The translations under genes were made by a program, and so were the position numbers. Under the pieces are notes generated by a model, which saw only the letters and a program-made list of their open reading frames with translations, was not told the origin of the DNA and did no database searches. Below are positions 13,856 through 23,235 of a stretch of DNA of 64,000 nucleotides, piece after piece. This stretch comes from Vitellaria paradoxa (lineage: Eukaryota; Streptophyta; Magnoliopsida; Ericales; Sapotaceae): contig CM034236.1 in assembly GCA_019916065.1 (NCBI GenBank), positions 58,618,690 to 58,682,689 on the forward strand. The letters are read 5' to 3'. Numbering within the stretch: position 1 is the stretch's first letter; each line of letters opens with the position of its first letter.

Positions 13856-14844
13856 TATGGGTGCACAAAAAAACCCAATAACTCGCAAATCGAACCAATC
13901 TATTCACTTTAGTTTAGGTTAATTCGGATTTGCACATTTTCAATTCGGTTCTAAGTTGAAAATTAGCAAATTGATATTTCGATTTGATTTACGGATTAAC
14001 ATAAACTCAACCCGAACTAACCCAAAACTGAACTAAAAATGATCCAACCCAAAATCAACCCCAAATAATATAAATCTACAATATAATATTATAAAATATA
14101 AAACTAAATAACAATTAGGATTATTGGGTTAGCAAACACACGGTTCCTTCCATGATTCCATCTCGCAACCTGTAGCGGTTGTCTTTCCTTATCCTTCCTC
14201 TCCTCTATCTCTCTCTCCCCAAATGTAGTAGGCAGCTACTCTTTGGCACAATAGCTTACATCGTATATCTCCGTCGCTAAATCCTGTAGCTTTTGCACAG
14301 CTCTTTCGCTGGCATCGCGTTGGTTCACTACCAAATCTTCCTTTGTTCGATTTCTCATCCCCTTCACTTTCCGAACAACCCAAAACTCGTTACTTTTCAA
14401 TATAGAAAGAAATATTAATAACAATTATTTTTATCTTTATCTGTCAATCCCAGAATTTCCTGAAAAAACTTTTCAATCTTTAACCTCACATTTATTAATG
14501 CGAGTGATCATGCAGCACCCTTCTAATGTTTTTCTCTAAGTTTGAGGCTTTTGCTTAATTGGATTGTTATTGTGTGATTTTCGGTGAAAAGGCCAAAGGA
14601 CCCTATTGGTGTTGTGATTGCCTTTTGGTATTGTCATTACTGTCAGGAACTCTGGCTTGAGTATTTGACCGACTCGATCCCAATTTGTTTGAACTGATCT
14701 TAAATTAGACTTGATATTTTCGATTTGATTTAGTTCGATCTTAATTTAAAATCAGTTCAAGTCTAATTTTTATAAATAAAAAAAAATTAATTCGATTATG
14801 AATTAAACATGAATCTAAATCGATTCAACCTATATACACCCCTA
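13856..14844. mobile_element. hAT-like non-autonomous transposon with coding-like insert
   Basis: The element starts TATGGGTGCACA and its reverse-complemented right end reads TAGGGGTGTATA (9 of 12 match), a typical hAT terminus. It is flanked by CCTAACAA (13848-13855) and CCTAAAAA (14845-14852), an 8-bp target duplication with one mismatch, the hAT length. Subterminal parts are rich in 'AACCCGAACT'/'TCGATTTGATTTA' motifs common in such plant elements. The middle (about 14100-14640) is different in composition and includes a coding-like stretch. No transposase was seen. Confidence 0.65.
14270..14424 (-). pseudogene. Possible captured gene fragment inside the hAT-like element
   Basis: Read on the minus strand, this segment has a non-repetitive, charged, helix-forming frame (MRNRTKEDLVVNQRDASERA, then about 14 more residues to EIYD) ending at a good donor-like GTAAGC. 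An AG-ended pyrimidine-poor tract precedes it. It is GC-richer than its surroundings. I do not recognise the protein. It could be an exon fragment captured from a host gene, or chance. No complete gene can be built from it. Confidence 0.3.
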
Positions 14845-14852
14845 CCTAAAAA

Positions 14853-15905
14853 ATCAAATACGAATTTAAATCGGGTCCTGGTCCAGGTCCATTGATCGGA
14901 GTAGATAGTTCATTAAGGATGTTACAAAATTTGGATCAACCAACTCTCTTAAGACTCCATCAATTACAGCAACTATCATTAACAAAATTTGCGCGTGGTT
15001 GGTTGCCAACCCACATGGGTGGCTCACATGTCGCAAGAATTCTTTATAGTGGCGGTTTGATTTATATATATATATATATATACACATACGTATAACCTTC
15101 GCGTACATAATCAATCCCCCCAAATCAGGGGTTGAGATTATTTTACATTGCATGTGCTCCGTGCAGCCCAATGCTGCAAATGCTTTTCAGTCATCCAGTG
15201 TTTGAAGGCATTAAATTATTGCTGCTGAATTGGGTTATTTGATCGCATCATATAAATACAAGTGAATTAAGGTACACCTAAGTGTACAGGATGCTCTCCT
15301 CAATATTTTATTATTTTTTATTTTTACTTTTTCCTGCACTATCTTCTCATTAATTATAAAAATAAAATAAAAACTGAAAATAATTGCCTAAAATAAATGT
15401 CTCATGAAAATAGTTAGATTGCGTATTAATTAAGGAAGACAAATTAGAATGAAAGTAAAATTAATTGAGAAATTCTAAGAAAATTAAATTATTTACAAAG
15501 ACAAAATTGGCAGTTTGTAGGAAAAATATTTATATTTTCACAGGTTTCTTGAAGTTGTGGATAGTTGAGAATTAATTATTAAGAAAAAAAAATCAAAATT
15601 TATCAATATATTTGGTGAAATTCATTAGGTTTTTTTTTTCCCAAAATAACCCTTTAAGCTAAAAAGTCCAATTTAAAAAAAAAAGAAGAAAAATAAAAAA
15701 ATCTCACTCCGTATTTATATATATATATATATATATAAATGACATATGAATAAAAAATATGGTTTGCTGGAGAGATCTGAACAAAGAGCCTCATAATCTA
15801 TATAAATAAATAATAAGAAACATAGAAAAGTAAAAGAAAAAAAAGTCACTTTTAATTCCTTTATAATAAAAATGTGATCTCCTTGCATGCAGATATACAA
15901 ACATA
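14853..15905. other. Intergenic DNA with microsatellites
   Basis: About 14870-15190 is less AT-rich than its surroundings, but no recognisable gene was found. (TA)n tracts lie at 15063-15082 and 15716-15737. Confidence 0.45.
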
Positions 15906-15999
15906 CATATATATATATATATATGTATGTCTGTATGTATACACGTGGATCGGACTCGAAGGTGGATCACAAAAGAGACAAGGCGACCGATTGATATTG

Positions 16000-16039
<40 letters not shown>

Positions 16040-16090
16040 ACACGTGGATAGGTGGATCATAAAAGAGACAAGGCGACCAATTGATATTAT
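15906..16090. repeat. Tandem duplication of a (TA)n-containing unit of about 95 bp
   Basis: Two copies (15906-16000 and 16001-16090) each run from a (TA)n tract through TGTATGTATACACGTGGAT and GGTGGATCA to a shared AAAAGAGACAAGGCGACC block. Copy 1 has an extra CGGACTCGAA; copy 2 has the longest TA tract (16001-16031). Confidence 0.8.
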
Positions 16091-16434
16091 TAATAAGTAG
16101 GTTGGATGGAATTGTTAATAGCTTGGATAAATGATCATAATTCCAAGCCAACTATAATTTTTTTTTTTTCCTTTTTTGAAAGGCACAAGCCAACTATAAT
16201 TGACAATGACAAATTTGGGAGGATCGGTCAGACGTTAAAAACTCCAACAAATGCACATATGTACATGATCCAAAAATGAAAAGCGTGTCCGATTGCATCC
16301 ACACCAGAGGATGAATGAACAGATGGGTGTCTCTCTCTGAATGTGGCGATTAAGAGCATAATTAATTTTTTTTTTTTAATTTTAGACTATGAAATAGAGA
16401 TTTTTTTTATCATGATTAATCATCAATAATTAAG

Positions 16435-16612
16435 GGTTCGTTTGGAACCCAAAAAAAAATCAAAAAACTTTAAAAAATTTTCAAAAGTTTTTAAATCACT
16501 CCAATCACATTTTACCACCTATCATTTTTACATCACATCAAGTCCACTTTTTGATTTTTTTTTTTTTTTTGATTTCTTTTGGGACTCCAAACACATCTTA
16601 AATGTTATTATT
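16435..16612. mobile_element. MITE, family 1 (GTTTGGA ends)
   Basis: Inverted ends TTCGTTTGGAACCCAAAAAA and, reverse-complemented, TGTTTGGAGTCCCAAAAGAA. The interior carries the family core CACTCCAATCACATTTTACC followed by ACCTATCATTTTTACATCAC. Related copies: 1-115 (partial), 18385-18535 and 31718-31885. Confidence 0.6.
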
Positions 16613-16815
16613 TTTTCTTGCCTTAGGCTGGATATTACACTAATTTTTTTTCTCGTCTTGGGTTATGGGAATTTATTTATTTATTTACTTATTATTATTA
16701 TTATTATTTGGCCCGTGCTAACAGTTTGGCCAAAATTTTGTTTGAGCTACAGCTTAAACACAATTCCACCCTTGGTGGTGGCTCTGACTACTCGGGTCCC
16801 ATTATGCCCGTAAAA
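16613..16815. repeat. Interspersed repeat shared with 39357-39600
   Basis: GGCCAAAATTTTGTTTGAGC and the following CTACAGCTT..CCACCCTTGG resemble GGCCAAAATTTTACCTGAGT..CCACCCTTGC in the epimerase intron. Probably decayed copies of one dispersed element. Confidence 0.4.
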
Positions 16816-17100
16816 TCAATTAAATTATTTTGAAACTAGTTGTTTCAACTCCACTTAAAATATAAGTGAAATTAAAATTTTAAATTCATTATACTATTGA
16901 ATTTATTAAAATTTAATTTAATTTACTAATATTTGATGAATATAATATAAGATTTTAAACTATTTTGAGTGAGATGAAAGTCAATTTGATAATAAATTTA
17001 CTCGAATTTGATTTGCAATATAAAAATAACAAACCTATATCAAAATTTTAAGAACATTCGTGCCAATAACTCTAAACAAAACCTCTAAATAAAGAGAAAT

Positions 17101-17202
17101 GTGGGTATAAATTCTCCACTTAAGGGTACTCTATGTGGGTATAGATTCTCTGTTTAAGGGTACTCTATGTGGGTATAGATTCTCTGTTTAAGGGTACTCT
17201 AT
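17101..17202. repeat. 34-bp tandem repeat, three copies
   Basis: GTGGGTATAGATTCTCTGTT plus TAAGGGTACTCTAT starts at 17101, 17135 and 17169. Copies 2 and 3 are identical; copy 1 differs at a few bases. Confidence 0.9.
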
Positions 17203-17406
17203 TAATAATTAATATAAACAATTCTCTACATATATTAATATTGATTCATTACATTTGGAGATGGGGAAAATTTTCTAGCATATAATGTGTAAAGATACTG
17301 GTACTTTATTATTAACTATTATAAACAATTATCTACGTATATTGATCTTGATTCAGTACATTTATAGGTGTGAAAATTTTCTAATATATAATGTGTAAAG
17401 ATACTG
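17203..17406. repeat. About 106-bp tandem repeat, two copies
   Basis: Each copy runs from a TAATATAAACAATTCTCTAC-like start to ATAATGTGTAAAGATACTG; the shared end motif occurs at 17287 and 17393. It abuts the 34-bp array. Confidence 0.75.
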
Positions 17407-18236
17407 ATTTGAGTTTCTTTTCCACTCTTTCTTTCTATTTTAAAATAAAGGTGTTTAGAATAATTGATACGGAACCTTAAATTGATTAAAATTAACAAAT
17501 TTAATTTAAATATTTTACTATTCAGCTCGATTGATTTCATTTAGTATAAATTACATATACTTTCACTTAACATTTGGTAATTACACTTGTCACCACTCAA
17601 CGTTTAAAAATTGCAGTGACTTCCTTTAATTTGAAATATTGTTAATATTGACCTCCTTCTATTAAACCAATTGTTAAAATCTAATACAAAATGTCAAAAT
17701 TACTAAAATTTTAAGTGTTTTTCTTATTTTATATCTTCCTTTCTCATATATTTATCTTTTTTTTTTTTTACAAAAATCTCTAAAATTTTTTTATTTTTAC
17801 TTTTTCTTTTACTTGTTTTTAGGAATCTGTTTCAAAAAATATAAAAAGTGCAACACATGTCAATCCTTCAAATAAAAAAAAAAAACATACAAAAGTTAAT
17901 GACATATGTGTTAGATTGACAACATTTTATGTAAATATTCAATCACTAAAAAAATAAAAATTTTATCTCTAATAATAATAAAATAATTTATCATAAATTT
18001 TTCAAAAACAATTTTAAGTGAAAAAAGAAATAACATGTGTAAAGTTCCCCTTCCCAACTCAAGCTTTAATACATGTGCATTCGTTGACTCCTACTTTGAA
18101 CCAATGACGATTGACCTTGGGCTCAGCCGATAATCTGGACAAGCGGGCAGCTGAACTTTGACGTCTCGGGCCTTCCCGCCATTTCGTTCCTTTCAAAAAT
18201 AGATGAAGTGGAGAAGTTTTCAAATATATAATAGGG
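17407..18236. other. AT-rich intergenic DNA
   Basis: No gene seen. A short GC-richer patch lies at about 18050-18190. Confidence 0.5.
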
Positions 18237-18382
18237 TGTGTTTGTAGTGATAAAAAGTGAGATAAATTAAAATAAATTGAGAGTTCGTAATGCGTGCAGT
18301 AAAAGAAAAAAAATTGATGTGATATAAAGTTAACAAAGATTTATAGAGTTTTTTATTGTTTGTTTGCAAACCAAACGGAGCC
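18237..18382. mobile_element. MITE, family 2 (GTGTTTAGAGTGA type)
   Basis: Begins GTGTGTTTGTAGTGATAAAA, then AGTGAGATAAATTAAAATAA and GAGTTCGTAATGCGTGCAGT. The same ordered motifs occur at 33985-34145 (direct) and at 34250-34390 and about 33760-33895 (inverted), with a partial copy near 49752. Confidence 0.55.
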
Positions 18383-18384
18383 AT

Positions 18385-18535
18385 AGGAGTGTTTAGAGTG
18401 AAAAAAAATTAAAAAAATCAAAAGTTAATGTTGATATGATGTAAAAGTAACATGTGAAAAAATTTGATCGGAGAAATTAAAAATTTTGAAATTTTTGAAA
18501 AAATTTTAGGGTACCAAACTGTCCCATAATATCGT
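18385..18535. mobile_element. MITE, family 1, second copy
   Basis: Ends GGAGTGTTTAGAGTGAAAAA and, reverse-complemented, GGGACAGTTTGGTACCCTAA. The interior matches the inverted core of the 16435 copy (TGATATGATGTAAAAGTAAC..). It directly follows the family 2 copy. Confidence 0.5.
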
Positions 18536-19673
18536 GTTTGAATTGCATTGTAGATTCAACAAGAAAAAAAGAAGTTGAATGAAAATTCAAAATCCTTCTT
18601 TTATTTGAATGTAATATAAGAATGAGAAAAAAATAAAATAGAATTTAAAAAATAAAAAAAATTATAAAATTTTTTTTTTCATTTTCTTATATTTTATTAC
18701 TCAATTAAACCAACACACGTCACTCTTTTTTTTACATTTTCTTTTCTCCTCCCAAATTCTTAATTAAAATACATCTTAAAGTTGTATTTGTATGACACTT
18801 CGTATGTAATGGTGGATTTGATAAGAATTTTTATCAATTTTTATGTTTGGTATTAAAATAAAATTTTATAAGTTAGATTTAATTTTATTCCATAACTTTA
18901 ATTAAAAATTTTTTATATCATTTGAAATCAATCCAATAATAAAATTTGATGAGAATTTATTACTTTATTAAATCATCTAAGTAAGTGGACAAATTTATCT
19001 TCATATATCTTATTTTACTGTATTTTATATTTCCTATTAATATGGTTAAATTTCGTATTTTTATTAAATCAAATCAATTTAATTCTTTAATTCAAAATGT
19101 GTTACAAATAGAAAATTTTCTTTACCAAATCAAATGAAATTAATTTTTTATTTTAAAATTCAATCAATTTTAAGAAAGGAATATTTTTAAATGGAGTGTT
19201 ATAGATTTAAAATTAAAGAATTTAGTATTTTTTATTTTAAGTGAATTGCTTATATATAATTTTAGGAGATTATAGAAATAGATTTTATTTTAAATTTAAG
19301 TAGTTTAACATTGCAAATTATGATATATTTGAAATCACTATAAAAAGTAGATAGTTTTAAAAAAATTCATAATATTTGGCTGCCCTGCATAAAAAAATTC
19401 ATAATATTTGGCTGCCCTGCATTACACATGTAGTAATAATTATTGGAAGTCTTTATGTATAATTACATAAACAAGCACAATTCAACTCAATTTATTATTT
19501 TTCAACTGAATTGGGTCAGTAACATAACCCCTCCCCAATCCTACTTAATAAAGAGATTTTTTTTATTAAACCCAATATTTCTTTATTATTTCTACAAAAT
19601 TAGTTTTTGTCCACTCTACCTTTTTGCATTATCCACAATTTGGAGACCATTGCTCATCCTAAATTGATACATT
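18536..19673. other. AT-rich intergenic DNA
   Basis: No gene recognised. A short direct duplication (about 19365-19420) repeats TTCATAATATTTGGCTGCCC. Confidence 0.5.
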
Positions 19674-20667
19674 TAGGGATCGTTTGACAACGCTATCGTT
19701 TTTTGTTGTTGTTTTTCTGTTGCTGTTTTCTGTTGTCGTTTATTTTATCTGAAATAAAAACTAAAACTACATTTGAAAATACAAGTTTGTTTATAATTAT
19801 TAATTTTTTATTTTAGAAAATATTTAATTTTACTAGTTTTAAAAAATTAATAGAACTTAGGAAAATTTATTTTATATTAATTTAATTTAATTAATATAAT
19901 TAACTAAATTAATATAATTATTTAAATTAATACAATAAATTATTTATTAAAATCATTTAATTCAATAAATATAAAATATATTAAAATATATTATTTATTA
20001 AAAATAATTTAATAAAATATATTTCATATTAAATAAATAATTAAATTAGATTAATTATTAAATTAAATTATTTATTTTTAAATTAATTAAATTCATTTAA
20101 TTATTTATTAAAATAATTTAATAAAATGTATTTCATATAAATAAATTAATTAAATCATAAATGATTTAATTTAATTATGATATTTATTTAAAATAACTTA
20201 ATAATAATTATTAAATTTAATTTAATTTAAAATTAATGTAATTTAATTATTAATTATTAATTATTTTATATAAATTATTTTAATTATTAAATTAAATAAA
20301 TTAATTATGATATTTATTTCAGATAATTTAGCAATAATTAATTATTAAATTAAATTAAATTAAATTAGTTTTATTATTTATTAGAAATAATTTATATTAT
20401 TTATTAAAATAATTTAATTTAATAAAATATTTGAATAAAATAATTTATTTTTATGTAATGTAACAAAAATAAATAAATTTTTAAAATTGACAAAATATTG
20501 GCAACAGAAAAAAAAAACAGAATGAAAACACCTTTTTTCTTTTTATGTTTTCATTTTATTTTTGAAACAGAAAAACGTAAACAAGTTTATTAAACATGTT
20601 TCTGTTGTGAGTTTACAAAATTTTGAAAAAATAAACAAAAAACGAAAATGTTACCAAACGGGGACTT
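19674..20667. mobile_element. About 1-kb inverted-repeat element with extremely AT-rich core
   Basis: Left end AGGGATCGTTTGACAACGCT, then ATCGTTTTTTGTTGTTG; right end, reverse-complemented, AGTCCCCGTTTGGTAACATT then TTCGTTTTTTGTTTATT. Both are followed inward by CTGTTGC/CAACAGAAAC-type motifs. The core (about 19800-20470) is almost only A and T built from TAATTAAATT-like units. No coding frame. Confidence 0.55.
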
Positions 20668-21049
20668 ACAGTCCACTTATGTTTGTTATTTATGGTTAAA
20701 TAACTTTAACTGATTATTTTGTCAATTTATTTTTAATTAACGCTACCTCTACTAGCTCACTAATCCAATAAATACAAATCATATTTTTTTATCATTTTAT
20801 CACACATTTAGTTTATCATTCTCCCACTCCTATCAACAATATTTATTCTTAATCTCAAGTCTATATATTTGAAAGGGGTTTTTGGAGGCCGGTTACTATT
20901 TATACACTTATAAGGATTTAAGTCATACCCAAAAAATTTGTTTGTAAATAAGTCACACTTGCAACAAAAAGACAAAAAAGGACATCACGCGTTTTTCACC
21001 ACATTTCAAAACTGTCAGTTTTATCCGAAAATAGTGTACACTTCACTCA

Positions 21050-21300
21050 TAACTTCCGTGACTTTCCATCTTCTTTACAAAGCAAGAAAAATCGATTTTT
21101 GGAAACAAAATCAAAACTGTTTGGGAAAAACTTAATTTCGCGACTTTCCATCTTCTTTACAAAGTAAGAAAAATTGATTTTTGAAAACAAAATCAAAACT
21201 GTTTGGAAAAACTTAATTTCGCGACTTTCCATCTTCTTTACAAAGCAAGCAAAACTGATTTTTGGAAACAAAATCAAAACTATTTGGGAAAAACCTAAAT
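21050..21300. repeat. About 82-bp tandem repeat, three copies
   Basis: GACTTTCCATCTTCTTTACA starts at 21060, 21142 and 21223; each unit continues through AAAATCAAAACTGTTTGG. A minus-strand open frame crossing it simply translates the repeat. Confidence 0.9.
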
Positions 21301-21329
21301 CGATCATCATTCCTAAGTATATTTATTTT

Positions 21330-22440
21330 TTTTTATTTTGAAACAGTATCGGTACTGTTTTGAAGATATCTCAAAATACTAATCAACTCCATGGATTTCT
21401 CTTGCCCAAAACTTATCATCTGCTTATAATTCATGGTGCTATTTTAAAAACAGTACCGGTACTGTTTTGAAGACAGTACCGATAAAACAATACCGGTACT
21501 CTTTTGAATCGGTACTGTTTTCATACTGCCTAAAAAATATCAATCGATACATAATACAAACCAACGATACGAGCCAACATCATCATATTTTTTGAAACAG
21601 TACCGGTACTGTTTTGAAGATAGCTCAAAACGCCAATCGACCCCATGGATTTCTCTTGCCCTTAAAACTCGTCATCTGCTTATAATTCATGGTACTATTT
21701 TAAAAACAATACCGGTATTGTTTTGAAAACAGTACCGATAAAACAGTACCAGTACTGTTTGGATCGGTACTGTTTTCATATTGCCTAAAAAACATCAATC
21801 GATACATAATAAAAACCAACGATACGAGCCAACATCATCATATTTTTTGAAACAGTACCGGTACTGTTTTGAAGATAGCTCAAAAAGCCAATCGGCCCCA
21901 TGGATTTCTCTTGCCCTTAAAACTCGTCATCCGCTTATAATTCATGGTGCTGTTTTGAAAACAGTACCGATAAAACAGTACCGGTACTGTGTTGAAAACA
22001 GTACCGATAAAACAGTACCGGTACTGTTTTGGACCGGTACTGTTTTCATATTACGTAAAAAAACATCGATCGATATATAACACAAACCAACCATTCGAGC
22101 CAACATCATCATATTTTTTGAAATAGTATCGGTACTGTTTTGAAGATAGCTCAAAACGTTAATCGGCCCAATAGATTTCTCTTGCCCTTAAAACTTGTCA
22201 TCCGCTTATAATTCATAGTGCTGTTTTGAAAACAGTACCGATAAAACAGTACCGGTACTGTGTTGAAAACAGTACCGATAAAACAGTACCGGTACTGTTT
22301 TGGACCGATACTGTTTTCATACTGCCTAAAAAACATCAATCGATACATAACATAAACTAACCATACGAGCCAACATCATCATATTTTTTGAAACAGTACC
22401 GGTCCTGTTTTGAAAATAGCTCAAAACGCCAATCGGCAAA
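21330..22440. repeat. Palindrome-rich satellite, four-plus copies of 255-271 bp
   Basis: The CAACATCATCATATTTTTTG start recurs at 21575, 21830, 22101 and 22371, with an earlier diverged copy from about 21330. Each monomer contains the perfect 20-bp palindrome AAACAGTACCGGTACTGTTT or a near copy, plus ACAGTACCGATAAAACAGTA blocks. The 270-bp monomers differ from the 255-bp ones by an extra palindrome half-unit. Confidence 0.9.
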
Positions 22441-23235
22441 ATCAATCCATGAAGAAGATAGGCCAAATAAGTTCTATCTTCTTAATATCTTCACGACTAA
22501 AACTGTAAATAATGAAACTGAAAATAAGGAAAGAAAAAAAAATGGAAGAAGCGTGATTCTTGGTAAACATATCTTCACGTGATTCTCGAAATTCCTGGAA
22601 ATAACTTGTGTAACTTTGTTATAGAAATAAAGGATATTGTCGGTATATGAGAAACCATATTTAAAACAAACTCGTGGGACCCACTCAAAAGTGTGACTTA
22701 AATACAAAACTTTCCACATTAATGTGACTTAAAAGCAATACTTTTTTTTGGGTGTGACTAATAGTTTTAAAAGATTACAAAGTATGACTTGGATACAATT
22801 TTCCGTATTTGAAATATATCTAAATGCATGGGTCGGGCCTATGAGAAATGACACGCAGTTACAATGGTGCGATTTTGATTGTTTGGTAAACCAAACCGGT
22901 GATTAACATCACATAAAGTGACTAATACTCTATTTAGGTTGAGGAAAGAAGAGTGACTAATACTCCATTTAGGTTAACGAAAGAAGAGTGAATTCTTTCA
23001 TACTGGGTATAAATTAACTTATATAATGAATTTTATCAAATGTACAAAAAATTAATTTTTTACGATATTAAGAACAAAATTCATTTTTTTCTTAATTACG
23101 AAACACATACCTTAATTCATCAGAGAGGCAAACAAAGCCAGATAGCACATACAACATAAACTATCAGTCCACATTTTCGGCAGGTACATTATTCACGGTA
23201 AAGGTAAACTACCGTGCGTGCCCTAAACCCCCAAA

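Larger units (their letters stand above)
20905..22800. mobile_element. Candidate non-autonomous element enclosing tandem arrays
   Basis: AAGTCATA/AAGTCACA motifs occur twice on the plus strand at the left (near 20920 and 20949) and four times on the minus strand at the right (near 22691, 22722, 22751 and 22784), giving inverted subterminal clusters. Between them lie an 82-bp array and a 255-270-bp palindrome-rich array. Exact termini and target duplication could not be fixed. Confidence 0.4.

Noticed and set aside
16442..16813. Plus-strand open frame of 123 codons
   Set aside because: It runs through a MITE and poly-T/TTA runs; the peptide is Phe/Ile low complexity.
17101..17202. CRISPR-like short direct repeats
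   Set aside because: Contiguous 34-bp tandem copies without unique spacers, in a plant genome.
21047..21310. Minus-strand open frame of 87 codons
   Set aside because: It is a translation of the 82-bp tandem repeat (same peptide three times), not a gene.
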